Assembly (NCBI RefSeq): GCF_015767275.1
Contig: NZ_JADWMY010000015.1
Coordinates: 39,880-103,879 of the forward strand
From: Herbaspirillum sp. AP02
Lineage (GTDB): Bacteria > Pseudomonadota > Gammaproteobacteria > Burkholderiales > Burkholderiaceae_D
Direction: 5' to 3'
DNA length: 64,000 bases
Positions 44,304 to 55,468 of the stretch are shown here, piece by piece (within the stretch, counting starts at the first letter, position 1; every line of letters starts with the position of its first letter). The notes under the pieces are model-generated. The model made no database searches, was not told the DNA's origin, and was given only the letters and a program-made list of their open reading frames with translations. A program made the position numbers and the translations under genes.

Positions 44304-44906
44304 TCAGTCCCGGTCGCCCTTCATGCCTTGCCACTCAGGGGTGAGCTGCAGCGAAATGCCGAACATGTCCAGCACGCGCCCGAGGGTGTGATCGACCATT
44401 TCTTCCATCGAGGCCGGGCGCTGGTAGAAACCGGGCAGCGGCGGGAAGATCACGCCGCCCATCTCGGTGACGGCGGTCATGTTGCGCAGGTGGGCCAGGT
44501 TGAAGGGCGTCTCGCGCACCATCAGTACCAGGCGACGACGTTCCTTCAGCACCACGTCGGCAGCACGGGTGATGAGGTTGTCGGAGAGACCATGCGCCAC
44601 GGCGGCCAGGGTCTTCATCGAGCAGGGTGCCACCACCATGCCGGTGGAGGCGAAGGAGCCGCTGGCGATGCAGGCACCGACGTCGCGCACGTGATGCACC
44701 ACGTCGGCCAGGGCTTCGACATCCTTGCGCCGCATGTCCAGTTCCTGGTGCAGATTGAGCACGCCGGCTTCGGAAATCATCAGATGGGTTTCCACCTGAC
44801 CATGCTTGCGCAGGTGTTCCAGCAGGCGCACGCCATAGATCGCGCCGGTCGCGCCGGTGATGGCGACGATCAGGCGCTGGCGTGGCGGAGTGGAAGCGGA
44901 ACTCAC
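44304..44906 (-). CDS. ubiX: Flavin prenyltransferase UbiX
   Basis: 200 residues. IVAITGATGAIYGVRLLEHLRK is the FMN-binding start of UbiX/Pad1. GSFASTGMVVAPCSMKTLAAVAHGLSDNLITRAADVVLKERR and VRETPFNLAHLRNMTAVTEMG are hallmark segments. Makes prenylated FMN for UbiD-type decarboxylases in ubiquinone synthesis, and could also serve aromatic decarboxylases. Follows grxD by 35 bases on the same strand. Confidence 0.93.
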   Translation of the reverse strand: MSSASTPPRQRLIVAITGATGAIYGVRLLEHLRKHGQVETHLMISEAGVLNLHQELDMRRKDVEALADVVHHVRDVGACIASGSFASTGMVVAPCSMKTLAAVAHGLSDNLITRAADVVLKERRRLVLMVRETPFNLAHLRNMTAVTEMGGVIFPPLPGFYQRPASMEEMVDHTLGRVLDMFGISLQLTPEWQGMKGDRD

Positions 44907-44941
44907 GAGAGAAACCTGAGCAGGGCGGCGATGCGCTGGGC

Positions 44942-45253
44942 TTATCCCTTGATCAGGGTCTGCAGTTCGCCCGAGGCGTACATCTCGCTCATGATGTCGG
45001 AGCCGCCGACGAATTCACCCTTCACGTACAGCTGGGGAATGGTCGGCCAGTTCGAGTATTCCTTGATGCCCTGGCGCACGTCGGCGCTTTCCAGCACGTT
45101 GACGGTGACGATGTTCTCGGCGCCGCTGGCCTTGAGCAGCTGGATGGCCTTGCCGGAGAAGCCGCATTGCGGGAACTGGGCGGTACCCTTCATGAACAGC
45201 ACGACAGGGTTTTGGGTCACGGTTTCTTTGATCCAGGATTGGACGTCGCTCAT
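44942..45253 (-). CDS. grxD: Monothiol glutaredoxin GrxD
   Basis: 103 residues. The active site is CGFS (Cys30 in QFPQCGFSGKA), with KGT for glutathione binding upstream and WPTIPQLYVKGEFVGGSDIM, the normal monothiol Grx4 pattern. Carries [2Fe-2S] clusters bound by glutathione and works in iron-sulphur delivery. Likely starts a short operon with ubiX. Confidence 0.95.
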   Translation of the reverse strand: MSDVQSWIKETVTQNPVVLFMKGTAQFPQCGFSGKAIQLLKASGAENIVTVNVLESADVRQGIKEYSNWPTIPQLYVKGEFVGGSDIMSEMYASGELQTLIKG

Positions 45254-45617
45254 GGCTATGCCTTTAAAAATGGGATTGCCGACATTATAGGGAAAAGCCG
45301 GCGCCCGCGTTGAAGTCGGCGGCAGCGCGGGATGGTCCGGGAGGTACTGATAATTGCTTTTGTGAAATTATTTATACGATTTCCGCTCCAGATATTGGCA
45401 CCAAGATGAGGGCGGGAAGACCACCTTCAAGGTGCATTGGCAGCCGTGGCGGGAAAACGTGAGCGGTGCCGGGTGGCTAACTGTTTGCTGCAGGAAATGA
45501 AATAGGGGCCTGGCGCTGCCAAATGAAAAAGGGCGCTTGCGCGCCCCTTCCTCATGAGGTTTCCACCGATTGCGTCACGCTGTCGATGCGCGCCCGCCAG
45601 TGGAAAAGGTCCTTGTC
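45254..45617. other. Intergenic region between hpf and grxD
   Basis: 364 bases. The right part holds the hpf terminator (45526-45546). An AT-rich patch near 45345-45380 (TATAAA on the minus strand) may be the grxD promoter. Between about 45400 and 45520 nothing is recognised. The ptsN and hprK genes often found after hpf in betaproteobacteria are not here. Confidence 0.5.
45526..45546 (-). terminator. Terminator of the rpoN-hpf operon
   Basis: On the minus strand GGGCGC-GCAA-GCGCCC is followed by TTTTTC. It lies 72 bases past the hpf stop. Confidence 0.85.
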
Positions 45618-45980
45618 CTATGCCGCGCCAGCCACTGCGTCAGTGGCGGTATCGTCCGGCAGGCGCTTGGCCATGGAGTGATGTTCCTGCAGCCGGTCCT
45701 TGTGCTTGATGACCTGGCGATCGAGCTTGTCGATCAGCGCATCAATGGCGGCATAGAGGTCGTGTGCAATGCTTTCCGCATGTAGATCCTTCCCCTTGAT
45801 GTGGACGTTGATTTCCGCTTTCTGGCGCTTTTCCTTTTCTGTGAGTTTATCTACGCTCAGGATCACGCTGACGTCGATCACGTTGTCGAAGTGGCGCTTG
45901 ATACGGGCGAGCTTGCTTTGCACGTATTCCCGGATGGCGGGGGTCAATTCGAGGTGGTGTCCACTGATGGTCAGATTCAT
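45618..45980 (-). CDS. hpf: Ribosome hibernation promoting factor (short form)
   Basis: 120 residues. [33 protein letters not shown] and [42 protein letters not shown] are typical of HPF/YfiA. The short form lacks the C-terminal dimerisation domain, so it would act in 100S formation together with RMF-like partners or as YfiA. Downstream of rpoN as in most proteobacteria, 158 bases away, ending in a strong terminator. Confidence 0.93.
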   Translation of the reverse strand: MNLTISGHHLELTPAIREYVQSKLARIKRHFDNVIDVSVILSVDKLTEKEKRQKAEINVHIKGKDLHAESIAHDLYAAIDALIDKLDRQVIKHKDRLQEHHSMAKRLPDDTATDAVAGAA

Positions 45981-46138
45981 ACAAGACTCCTATCGTGAGG
46001 TCACTGGAGGTTCGTGCGATTCATCTCTGCAGCTGCTGTACCACGGGCACGGTCTTCGTGTCGGATGGCATGGGCACCAGGTAGGGATGCTTGCCTGAAC
46101 ACAGCAACGGTACTACTACAGAAAAACTGAGGGAAATC

Positions 46139-47629
46139 TCAGAGGGACTTGCGGAGATTGACTGGCGGAATCTTCAACACTTCGCGGTATTTGGCGACTG
46201 TGCGTCGCGCGACCACCATGCCTTGTTCTGCCAGCATATCCGCAATCTTGCTATCGGATAATGGGGTCTGCGGGTTCTCGGCTCCTATCAACTGTTTGAT
46301 CAGCGCCCGTATCGCGGTGGAGGAGGCTTCGCCCCCGGTTTCAGTCGCGACGTGGCTACCGAAGAAGTACTTCAACTCGAACATGCCGTGCGGCGTGAGC
46401 ATGTATTTCTGAGTTGTCACGCGAGAGATTGTGCTCTCGTGTAGACCCAGTGTATCAGCAATTTCACGCAGCACAAGGGGCCTCATTGCGACTGCACCAT
46501 GTGAAAAGAAGTTTCTTTGACGTTCGACAATAGCCTGCGCGACTCGCAAAATTGTATCGAAACGTTGCCGCATGTTCTTGATGAGCCACTTGGCTTCCTG
46601 CAACTGCGAAGACAGCGATCCCTCGCCCTTGGCCTGCTTGAGCGCACTCGCATACATGGCATTGACGCGCAGCTTGGGCATGACCTCATGGTTGAGCATG
46701 ACCTGCCAGCCGTTCTTTGTCTGTTTGACAATCACGTCCGGCACCACGTAGTCCGAGGCATCGCGCGCGAATTCGGCACCCGGATGCGGACGGCACTGAC
46801 GGATCACGGTCTGTGCTTCGCGCAGGTCCTCATCATCGCAATCGAGGGCTTTCTTGATCTTGTTGAAGTCGCGCTGCGCGAATAGCGGCAGGTAATCCTC
46901 GACGATCCTCAAGGCCAGCTTGCGGGTGACGAAGGGCACCTTGGGCAGACGGCGGATCTGCAGTGCCAGGCATTCACCTGCACTGCGTGCGCCGACCCCG
47001 GCCGGGTCCAGGCTCTGCAGCAGCTTCAGGGAGATCGACAGTTCTTCCAGGTCCACGCCCAGCTCTTCCGGCAGGCGCGCCAGGATGTCTTCCAGCGGCT
47101 CTTCCAGATAACCGCTTTCGTCCAGTGCGTCGGTGAGCAGTTCCAGCAGGGCGCGGTCGCGGTAGGTGCGGGCGGTGACCCGAATCTGTTCCAGCAGGTG
47201 TTCGCGCAGGGTCAGCTCATGCGCTTCCAATTGCGGGCGGGCATCCTCGTCGTCGGGTGACTTGCCACTGCGCGCCACGTCGTCGAAGCTCCAGTCGGAT
47301 TCGCCGCTGACGCCGCTTTCCGGGCTATTGTCCTGGTAGTCGAAGCTGGCTTCGCCATCGGTAGCGGCGGGAGTGGCGTCATTGCTGCCCTCATTGCCGG
47401 GTTCGGCCACGCCGGTGGAGGGCGTGGACGAGACGGCGCCATCGGCCAGCAGGCGCACTGAATTGTCGAGCGCGTCGTCCAGACGTTCCAGCAGCGGATT
47501 GTCGGACAGGATCTGTTCCAGTTCCTGGTGCAGTTCCAGCGTCGACAGTTGCAGCAGTCTGATCGACTGCTGCAATTGCGGCGTCAATGCGAGGTGCTGC
47601 GAGGTACGTAACTGGAGCGACTGTTTCAT
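46139..47629 (-). CDS. rpoN: RNA polymerase sigma-54 factor
   Basis: 496 residues. The Gln-rich region I ([29 protein letters not shown]) binds activators. An acidic region II (about 50-125) follows, then the core-binding domain, the HTH ([24 protein letters not shown]) and the RpoN box [15 protein letters not shown] near the C-terminus. Directs transcription from -24/-12 promoters, such as those for nitrogen metabolism. Located between lptB (72 bases upstream) and hpf, the standard order. Confidence 0.96.
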   Translation of the reverse strand: MKQSLQLRTSQHLALTPQLQQSIRLLQLSTLELHQELEQILSDNPLLERLDDALDNSVRLLADGAVSSTPSTGVAEPGNEGSNDATPAATDGEASFDYQDNSPESGVSGESDWSFDDVARSGKSPDDEDARPQLEAHELTLREHLLEQIRVTARTYRDRALLELLTDALDESGYLEEPLEDILARLPEELGVDLEELSISLKLLQSLDPAGVGARSAGECLALQIRRLPKVPFVTRKLALRIVEDYLPLFAQRDFNKIKKALDCDDEDLREAQTVIRQCRPHPGAEFARDASDYVVPDVIVKQTKNGWQVMLNHEVMPKLRVNAMYASALKQAKGEGSLSSQLQEAKWLIKNMRQRFDTILRVAQAIVERQRNFFSHGAVAMRPLVLREIADTLGLHESTISRVTTQKYMLTPHGMFELKYFFGSHVATETGGEASSTAIRALIKQLIGAENPQTPLSDSKIADMLAEQGMVVARRTVAKYREVLKIPPVNLRKSL

Positions 47630-47701
47630 CTGTCTTTCTGGAAGCGGCGTGGCCCGCTGTTTGCTATGCCGTTGTGTTGCCGATGCCTGCCCACAGGGCG
47701 T

Positions 47702-48442
<741 letters not shown>

Positions 48443-48444
48443 CG

Positions 48445-49068
48445 TTACTGGTCCTTTCCGTTCTGACGACGCTGGGCCGGCGCCGACGTGGCGGGCTGTG
48501 CGGGCGTGGAAGGCTGAGCGGCATTGGCCGGCGGCGGGTTCTTGGGTTGGATCACGGCAGTGATGCGTCCTGCGCCCGGCTTGCTTTCGCCGCTGGCGGT
48601 GTTGTTGACGGAGTAGAACTCGGCGCGGCTGTCATAGGAGATGAATTCGCCGTTGACCTCGTCGGTGATGCGATCGCCGTCCATGCGCTGGATGTGCGCG
48701 CGCTGGAACAGCTTGGAGACTTCGGTCTGCTCGGAATACTCGATGCGTTCGGCCTGGCCCTCGATCCACAGGTTGGGACCGCCATCGCGTTTCTGGCGGA
48801 AGTTCGCCAGCGCACCAGGGGCCGCGTACAGCACTGCGTTTTCATAGCCGTACTGGTCGGTCGTGAGCACTACGCGGCCAGCCTTGATGATCAGGGTGCC
48901 GCGGGTCATGATGACGTTGCCGGTGAAGGTCTTCACCTGGCGCACATCGTCGTAGACCATCTGGTCTGCCTCGATGTTGGTGGGCTTGGTGGAGTCCGCC
49001 TTTTCGGCGTGGGCCACGCCGCACACGGCAGCCAGCATCAGCATCGGCAGTAAGAGTGAGCGTTTCAT
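48445..49068 (-). CDS. lptA: LPS transport periplasmic protein LptA
   Basis: 207 residues. Signal peptide with cleavage after GVAHA (residue 21). OstA-like jellyroll: [40 protein letters not shown], a typical LptA segment. The C-terminal tail ([20 protein letters not shown]) is Pro/Ala rich and likely disordered. Bridges the periplasm from LptC to LptD. Sits in the kdsD-kdsC-lptC-lptA-lptB operon. Confidence 0.93.
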   Translation of the reverse strand: MKRSLLLPMLMLAAVCGVAHAEKADSTKPTNIEADQMVYDDVRQVKTFTGNVIMTRGTLIIKAGRVVLTTDQYGYENAVLYAAPGALANFRQKRDGGPNLWIEGQAERIEYSEQTEVSKLFQRAHIQRMDGDRITDEVNGEFISYDSRAEFYSVNNTASGESKPGAGRITAVIQPKNPPPANAAQPSTPAQPATSAPAQRRQNGKDQ

Positions 49069-49119
49069 GGATTTCCTGTCTGGTCGGTTCTTGGCGTTTT
49101 TATCTTGGGGACAACCGGG

Positions 49120-49728
49120 TTAGCGTTTTTTCGGCGTGGGCTCGTAATAGCCGCGCACATTGCCGAACAACTGCACGACCTGGGTGGCGTTGTTGGCCAG
49201 CATGCCTACTCCATTCAATCTTGTGGTGCCCATCGTCATTGCAACCGGCTTGTCGGTCTTGACGATCTCGTCGTCGGGCAGCAGCAACAGGTATTCCGAG
49301 ACCAGGTGCATCGGCGCGCGGCCGTTGGCAGCGCCACGGATGGCGTTGGCATTGCCATACATGTGGATCTGGGTCTGGTCGTCGGTCACGCGCGCGGTGT
49401 CGGAATACAGCTCCATGGGGGGCTTGGCCTTGTCCAGGCTGTGCACCACCGGCTTGGTGATCTCGAAGGAGTCATCCAGCGGGAAGTGGAGCATCTTGGT
49501 GCCGGAAACGTCATAGCGCGGCAGGCCGGTGGGGCCGAGTTTCACGTAGCTGAAATTTTCCAGATAGTAATCGGGTTTGCCACGCGGGCGCTGCGCTGCG
49601 TGCTGGTCGCCGGAAGCGCGCAAGGCCTGCAGTACCCAGAAGCTGCCCAGGGCCGCGCCGATCAGGAGTACCACGATCACCACCAGCCGGATGCGCTCGG
49701 CGGCGCGTTCTCCGCTGCGCCCGCTCAT
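49120..49728 (-). CDS. lptC: LPS export membrane anchor LptC
   Basis: 202 residues from MSGRSGERAAERIRLVVIVV. A single N-terminal membrane helix (about 13-35), then the periplasmic beta-jellyroll (DYYLENFSYVKLGPTGLPRYDVSGTKMLHFPLDDS and HLVSEYLLLLPDDEIVKTDKPV). The start overlaps the kdsC stop by 4 bases (ATGA). A longer reading to 49938 lies within kdsC and is rejected. Passes LPS from LptB2FG to LptA. Confidence 0.92.
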   Translation of the reverse strand: MSGRSGERAAERIRLVVIVVLLIGAALGSFWVLQALRASGDQHAAQRPRGKPDYYLENFSYVKLGPTGLPRYDVSGTKMLHFPLDDSFEITKPVVHSLDKAKPPMELYSDTARVTDDQTQIHMYGNANAIRGAANGRAPMHLVSEYLLLLPDDEIVKTDKPVAMTMGTTRLNGVGMLANNATQVVQLFGNVRGYYEPTPKKR

Positions 49729-50279
49729 GCCAGGTACGGCGCCAGCGCCGCCTCGTAGTTGCCCTGGGCGGCCAGGATCAGGTCGCAGACTTCGCGCACG
49801 GCGCCGTTGCCGCCGGTGGCCTGGGTCACGTAATCGCAGCGTGCCTTGACCTCGCGGTGGCCGTTGGCCACGCAAGCCTTGAAGGCCACGCGGGTCAGTA
49901 CCGGCAGGTCGATGATGTCGTCGCCCAGGTAGCCACATGCGGCCGCCGTGAGCTGGGTGTGCTGCAGCAGTTGTTCGAAGGCCTGGCGTTTGTCGTGCAC
50001 GCCCTGGAAGACGTGGGCAATGCCGAGGTCGCGCGCGCGCCGCAATACATAGGGCGACTGGCGAGCCGTGATGATGGCGGCGGCCGTGCCGAACTGCTGC
50101 ATCATCTTGATGCCGTGGCCGTCGAGGGCGTTGAAGCGCTTGAAGGCCTCGCCCTCTTCGCCGTAGAACAGGCCGCCATCGGTCAGGACACCATCGACGT
50201 CGAAGATCATCAGGCGAACACCGGCTGCCTTGGCGAGGGCATCCGGCGGCAGGGAGCTGGTGAAGTCGGGCGCGGTCAT
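49725..50279 (-). CDS. kdsC: 3-deoxy-D-manno-octulosonate 8-phosphate phosphatase
   Basis: 184 residues, HAD family without a cap domain. Nucleophile Asp27 and Asp29 in MIFDVDGVLTDGGLFY, FNALDGHGIKMM, Lys in VHDKRQAF, and Mg-binding GYLGDDIIDLPVL. It hydrolyses Kdo-8-phosphate to Kdo for the LPS core. One-base overlap with kdsD and 4-base overlap with lptC. Confidence 0.95.
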   Translation of the reverse strand: MTAPDFTSSLPPDALAKAAGVRLMIFDVDGVLTDGGLFYGEEGEAFKRFNALDGHGIKMMQQFGTAAAIITARQSPYVLRRARDLGIAHVFQGVHDKRQAFEQLLQHTQLTAAACGYLGDDIIDLPVLTRVAFKACVANGHREVKARCDYVTQATGGNGAVREVCDLILAAQGNYEAALAPYLA

Positions 50280-51307
50280 CAGATTACCTTGGCGCGGGTC
50301 AGGTCGTGGATGTGCAGCGCGCCCGTGAGGACGCCCTGGGCATCGGTGACCAGCAACTGGTTGATACGGAATTGTTCCATCAACTGCACGGCGTCCACTG
50401 CCAACTGGTCCTGGTTGATGCTTTGCGGTTGGGCGTGCATTACCTCGGCGATGCTGAAGCTGGTGAAATCCTGGCCACGTTCCAGCAGGCGGCGCAGGTC
50501 GCCATCGGTGAATACGCCGATCGGGCGGAATTGCTCATCCACCACGGCGGTCATGGCCATGCCCTTGCGCGTGATTTCCATCAGCGCGGCCGACAGCGAG
50601 ACATCCGGACGCACCGCCGGGATCGCCTCGCCACTGCGCATCACGTCACGTACGTGGGTCAGCAGGCGGCGGCCCAGCGCACCACCGGGGTGGGAGCGTG
50701 CAAAGTCTTCTTCCAGGAAGCCACGGGCATCCAGCAGCGACACGGCCAGCGCATCGCCCATGGCCAGCGTGGCCGTGGTGCTGGCGGTGGGGGCCAGGTT
50801 CAGGGTACAGGCTTCCTTGGCTACGCCCACGTTGAGGTGCACCGCCGCCATCCGGGCCAGGCTGGAGTCGTCATTGCCGGTCATGGCGATGATCACCGCG
50901 CCCATGCGCTTGATGATGGGGACAATCGCCAGCAGCTCGGCAGTTTCGCCGGAGTTGGAAATGGCGATGAAGACATCCTTGGGCGTCACCATGCCCAGGT
51001 CGCCGTGGGAGGCTTCGGCGGGATGCATGAACAGCGAAGGACTGCCGGTAGAGGCGAGCGTGGCGGCAATCTTGCGGCCGATGTGGCCTGATTTTCCAAT
51101 GCCCGAGACCACGGTGCGGCCCTGGCATTGCAGCACGGCCTGCACGGCCCGTGCCAATGGCTCGTTGCCATCGTCGCGCAGGCGGCTCTTCAGCGCCAAG
51201 ATGGCATCGGCTTCGATCTGCAGGGTCTGGCGCGCCAGCTCGACGGCGCGGCGGGCAGCCTCGGCGGAAAAAGATGCAGATGTGGTTTTGTCATCGGTTA
51301 CACTCAT
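50279..51307 (-). CDS. kdsD: Arabinose-5-phosphate isomerase
   Basis: 342 residues. SIS domain (about 50-190) with GIGKSGHIGRKIAATLASTGSPSLFMHPAEASHGDLGM and ISNSGETAEL, then a pair of CBS domains (about 220-340). Converts ribulose-5-phosphate to arabinose-5-phosphate, the first Kdo precursor. First gene of the operon, divergent from the Kef-type antiporter gene. Confidence 0.95.
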   Translation of the reverse strand: MSVTDDKTTSASFSAEAARRAVELARQTLQIEADAILALKSRLRDDGNEPLARAVQAVLQCQGRTVVSGIGKSGHIGRKIAATLASTGSPSLFMHPAEASHGDLGMVTPKDVFIAISNSGETAELLAIVPIIKRMGAVIIAMTGNDDSSLARMAAVHLNVGVAKEACTLNLAPTASTTATLAMGDALAVSLLDARGFLEEDFARSHPGGALGRRLLTHVRDVMRSGEAIPAVRPDVSLSAALMEITRKGMAMTAVVDEQFRPIGVFTDGDLRRLLERGQDFTSFSIAEVMHAQPQSINQDQLAVDAVQLMEQFRINQLLVTDAQGVLTGALHIHDLTRAKVI

Positions 51308-51682
51308 AACCGAAGTATAAACGAATTAGCAAAGCAAAAAACTTGCCAGATGTAAGGGAATGCCGTTGAGCTTGATACAAGGTGCAGGATTGCGATGCGC
51401 CGCAACATGCTCGTCAAAGGGGGGAAGCGGCCCGGTGGCGCCCGATGCCAGCAGGATTGTACGGCACGCACGGGCGAGGGTGATGGCGGAACCACGCCGG
51501 GCCAGACCGCCATCCTGCGGGAGCCAGCGAGTCTGGCTCCGTCAGTCCGCATGCACCGTTGCAGCCCACCGCTGCCATTTGTCCGGCTGGACGGGTGGCG
51601 CTTGAGCCCCTACGCTGCCTTGCTCTGGTGCGTTGTCACATTGTTCATGTTCACTGCATTGTCATAAGAAACCAAACAAGCC
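51308..51682. other. Divergent region between kdsD and the antiporter gene
   Basis: 375 bases. Small open frames here show no conserved features. The promoters of both operons must lie here, but I see no hexamer pair I can support. Confidence 0.5.
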
Positions 51683-53674
51683 ATGTTTTCCGGACTGGAA
51701 CTGACACTCTTCCTTCTGGCTGCGGCGGTGCTGGGCGTGGTCGCCTTCCGCATGATGCAGTTGCCGCCCATGCTGGGTTATCTGGTGGTGGGTATCATCA
51801 TCGGCCCGCATGGGCTGGCCTTCGCCGAAGATAATGAAACCACCCACGCCCTGGCCGAGTTCGGGGTGGTGTTCCTGATGTTCTCCATCGGCCTGGAGTT
51901 TTCCCTGGCCAAGCTGTCGGCCATGCGCCATATCGTCTTCGGGCTGGGCGTGGCGCAGGTGGCCACCACCATTGGTGCCACCATGGTGATGGCCTGGGGC
52001 TCGGCCATGGTGCTGCCGCAGTTCATCAATGTGAGCTGGCAGGCGGCCTTCGCGCTTGGGGGCGCCCTGACCATGTCCTCCACCGCCATCGTCTCCAAGT
52101 TGCTCACCGAACGGCTGGAACTGGAAACCGAGCATGGCCGCCGCATCATGGGCGTGCTGCTGTTCCAGGATCTGGCCCTGGTGCCGCTGTTGATCGTGGT
52201 GCCGGCGCTGGCCAACAATTCCGGCAACATCATGGTTACGCTGGGTTGGGCCGTGGGCAAGGCGATGGTGGTGCTGGCACTGCTGCTGTTCTTCGGCAGC
52301 AAGCTCATGCGTGGCTGGTTCCGCATCGTGGTCAAGCGGCGCTCGCAGGAACTGTTCATGCTGAACCTGCTGCTGATCACCCTGGGTGCGGCCTGGATCA
52401 CCGAAAAGGCCGGCCTGTCCCTGGCCCTGGGCGCCTTCATCGCCGGCATGCTCATTTCCGAGACCGAGTTCAAGCACCAGGTGGAAGAAGACATCAAGTC
52501 CTTCCGCGATGTCCTGCTGGGCCTGTTCTTCATTACCATCGGCATGCTGCTCAACGTACGCACGCTGGTCGATCACTGGTTCCTGGTGCTGCTCCTGCTG
52601 ACCGGTCCGGTGCTGCTCAAGTTCGCCCTCATCGCCGGACTGGCAAGACTGTTCGGATCATCCACCGGCGTAGCGCTGCGGGTCGGCCTGGGGCTGGCGC
52701 AGGCCGGGGAATTCGGCTTTGTGCTGTTGAGCCAGGCGGGCGGGCTCAAGCTGGTCGATCCCTTGCTGATCCAGGTGATCCTGGCGGCGATGGTGCTGTC
52801 GATGCTGGCCACGCCGCTGATCCTGGCCAAGTCCGACGCCATCGTCATGCGCTTTTCCGCCAACGAGTGGATGCTGCAGTCGCTAGCCCTCACGCAACTG
52901 GCCACCCGCACCATGGGCGTGCAGAAGCACGTGATCATCGCCGGTTTCGGCCGTAGCGGACAGAGCCTGGCGCGACTGCTGGAAGAGGAGGGGATCGCCT
53001 ACCACGCGCTGGAAATGGACCCGGAACTGGTGCAGGACGCCCGCAATGGGGGCGCCAATGTCTCCTACGGTGATGCCGCCCGACGCGAAAGCCTGGTGGC
53101 CGCCGGTATCCACCGCGCCGCCGCCCTGGTGGTCACCTATGCCAGTACGCCCTCGGCGCTGAAGGTCTTGCATCACGCCGCCGAGCTGGAGCCGGAGCTG
53201 CCGGTGATCGTGCGCAGCCATGACGACGCCGACCTTGAAAAACTGCTCGCGGCCGGTGCCACCGAGGTCGTGCCCGAAGCGCTGGAAGGCAGCCTGATGC
53301 TGGCCTCGCACGCCCTGGTGATGCTGGGCGTGCCACTGCGTCGCGTGGTGCACCGCGTGCAGGACGCGCGCGATGAGCGCTACGCCTCGTTGCGCGGCTA
53401 TTTCCATGGCATGTCCGACGCCGAGGTCGATGGCGTGGGCATGAATGTGCGCCTGCAGTCGGTCACCCTGATCGGAGGGGCCAGTGCGGTCGGTCACACC
53501 CTGGCCGAGATCGACCTGCCCGCGCAATGCGGCGCCGAGGTCGCCATGTTGCGCCGGGGCAAGCAGCGTCTCGATGCACCCGATGAAGCCGTGCTCATGG
53601 CCGGAGACATCGTGGTCTTGCGCGGTAGTTCGGAGAGCATCCTGCGCGCCGAAAAACGCCTCCTCAGCAAATGA
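51683..53674 (+). CDS. Kef-type monovalent cation:proton antiporter (CPA2 family)
   Basis: 663 residues. About twelve membrane segments (1-390), with the CPA2 motifs LGYLVVGIIIGPHGLAF and FLMFSIGLEFSLAKL. Then an RCK N-domain with the NAD-type Rossmann motif HVIIAGFGRSGQSLARLLEEE (near 415) and an RCK C-domain (about 570-655). The architecture matches KefB/KefC/YbaL. Likely exports K+ or Na+ in exchange for protons. No KefF/KefG-type ancillary gene is adjacent, so glutathione gating is uncertain. Confidence 0.9.
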   Translation: MFSGLELTLFLLAAAVLGVVAFRMMQLPPMLGYLVVGIIIGPHGLAFAEDNETTHALAEFGVVFLMFSIGLEFSLAKLSAMRHIVFGLGVAQVATTIGATMVMAWGSAMVLPQFINVSWQAAFALGGALTMSSTAIVSKLLTERLELETEHGRRIMGVLLFQDLALVPLLIVVPALANNSGNIMVTLGWAVGKAMVVLALLLFFGSKLMRGWFRIVVKRRSQELFMLNLLLITLGAAWITEKAGLSLALGAFIAGMLISETEFKHQVEEDIKSFRDVLLGLFFITIGMLLNVRTLVDHWFLVLLLLTGPVLLKFALIAGLARLFGSSTGVALRVGLGLAQAGEFGFVLLSQAGGLKLVDPLLIQVILAAMVLSMLATPLILAKSDAIVMRFSANEWMLQSLALTQLATRTMGVQKHVIIAGFGRSGQSLARLLEEEGIAYHALEMDPELVQDARNGGANVSYGDAARRESLVAAGIHRAAALVVTYASTPSALKVLHHAAELEPELPVIVRSHDDADLEKLLAAGATEVVPEALEGSLMLASHALVMLGVPLRRVVHRVQDARDERYASLRGYFHGMSDAEVDGVGMNVRLQSVTLIGGASAVGHTLAEIDLPAQCGAEVAMLRRGKQRLDAPDEAVLMAGDIVVLRGSSESILRAEKRLLSK

Positions 53675-53836
53675 GGACCGCACCCGCACAATGAGGTCTT
53701 GTTCCCCTGGTACGGGAAATGCTAGTGTTGCCTGATGGTAGCGGCGCGGCCTATTCGCCTGCGTCGACCGTGTCAGGACAAGGGCTTCGCACAACGAGCC
53801 CCTTGTTGAAAAAACAATAGCAAGTCCGGGAGGAAC

Positions 53837-55468
53837 ATGTTCAGCACACTCACGATCAGGGCTCGCCTGATCTTCGTCATTGGTTTTCTGGCCCTGCTGC
53901 TGGTGGGATCCGGAGTTCTCGGTCTGGTCGGCCTGCGCTCGACCAATGCGCAGATGCGTTCGCTCTACGAGGACCGGTTGGTGGCGCTGTCCCGGCTGGA
54001 ACGCATGTCAGCAGCGCTGGATGCGGCGCGCAACGGCATTTCCACCTCCATCGTCGGCGACTCCGGCGATATCGACGCCAACATGGACAAGCTGGAAAAG
54101 GCCCTCAAGGCCAACGACGCCGTCGTCAAGCAGTACCAGGAAACCGTGTTGACCACCGAAGAAAAGGCGCTGCTGGACAAACTGCTGCCGCAACGCCAGA
54201 AATTCATCACCGATGGCATCAAGCCCGCGGTCGAAGCCCTGCACAATCGCGACTTCCAGGGCGCCATCGAAGTCTACGGTGGCCTCATGCTCAAGCTCTA
54301 TGCCGATGCCCATGCCACCTTGGGGCAATTGATGGACCTGCAACGCAATGTCGGCCGCGATCTGTATGAACAGGCGCAGCAGCGCTACCAGACCCTGCTC
54401 GTCGTGATGAGCGTGGCCATGGCGGCCGGCCTGGCGGTGGCGCTGCTGATGGGCGTACTGCTGGTGAAAGCCATCTCGGGACCCTTGCGACATGCCGTCG
54501 CGCTGGCGCAGGCGGTGGCGGCGGGTGACCTGACCCAGCGCATCGAAATACACAGTCAGGACGAGACCGGCCAGCTGATGCAGGCGCTCAAGCAGATGAA
54601 CGACAACCTGCAGGGCATCGTCGGCCAGGTCCGCCTGAGTACCGATACCATCGCCACGGCCTCCAGCGAAATCGCCCATGGCAACCTGGATCTTTCTTCG
54701 CGCACCGAACAGCAGGCCGGTGCCCTGGAAGAGACCGCCTCGGCCATGGAAGAACTGACCTCGACCGTACGCACCAACGCCGACAATGCGCAGCAGGCGC
54801 GGCAACTGGCGCATTCGGCCTCCGAGGTGGCGGTACGTGGCGGCGAAGTGGTGCGTCAGGTGGTCGATACCATGAGTTCCATCAACCAGTCCTCCAGCAA
54901 GATCGTGGACATCATCAGCGTGATCGACGGCATCGCCTTCCAGACCAACATCCTGGCCTTGAACGCCGCGGTGGAAGCGGCCCGTGCCGGCGAGCAGGGA
55001 CGCGGCTTCGCGGTCGTGGCGTCCGAAGTGCGTTCGCTGGCCCAGCGCTCGGCGGCAGCCGCCAAGGAAATCAAGGTATTGATCGATGATTCCGTCACCC
55101 GGGTGGGCAGCGGCAGCACGCTGGTGGCCCAGGCCGGCGCCACCATCGACGAGGTCGTCAGGAGCGTGCAGCGCGTCAGCGAAGTGGTCAGCGAGATCAG
55201 TGCAGCCGGCCAGGAACAGAGCCAGGGCATCGAAGAAGTCAACCGCGCCATCACGCAGATGGATGAGACCACCCAACAGAATGCCGCGCTGGTGGAACAG
55301 GCCGCCGCCGCGGCCCAGGCCATGCAGGAGCAGACGGCGCGCCTGTCGGAAGCGGTCAGCGTATTCCGTCTCGGCGGCAGCACCGTACTGACGGTTCAGT
55401 CGTCCAGCGTCACATCCTCGGACGCCGCCGAGCGCGTGCCCGGCAGGGGGAGATTGCTCTTGCCGTGA
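53837..55468 (+). CDS. Methyl-accepting chemotaxis protein (Tar-like)
   Basis: 543 residues. Transmembrane helix 8-30, a periplasmic four-helix bundle (about 31-188, 4HB_MCP type), second helix 189-211, HAMP (212-265), and a cytoplasmic signalling domain with the hairpin tip [43 protein letters not shown] near 370-410. No C-terminal CheR pentapeptide. The ligand could be an organic or aromatic acid, but this cannot be read from the sequence. The last 73 bases overlap the convergent dioxygenase gene. Confidence 0.92.
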   Translation: MFSTLTIRARLIFVIGFLALLLVGSGVLGLVGLRSTNAQMRSLYEDRLVALSRLERMSAALDAARNGISTSIVGDSGDIDANMDKLEKALKANDAVVKQYQETVLTTEEKALLDKLLPQRQKFITDGIKPAVEALHNRDFQGAIEVYGGLMLKLYADAHATLGQLMDLQRNVGRDLYEQAQQRYQTLLVVMSVAMAAGLAVALLMGVLLVKAISGPLRHAVALAQAVAAGDLTQRIEIHSQDETGQLMQALKQMNDNLQGIVGQVRLSTDTIATASSEIAHGNLDLSSRTEQQAGALEETASAMEELTSTVRTNADNAQQARQLAHSASEVAVRGGEVVRQVVDTMSSINQSSSKIVDIISVIDGIAFQTNILALNAAVEAARAGEQGRGFAVVASEVRSLAQRSAAAAKEIKVLIDDSVTRVGSGSTLVAQAGATIDEVVRSVQRVSEVVSEISAAGQEQSQGIEEVNRAITQMDETTQQNAALVEQAAAAAQAMQEQTARLSEAVSVFRLGGSTVLTVQSSSVTSSDAAERVPGRGRLLLP

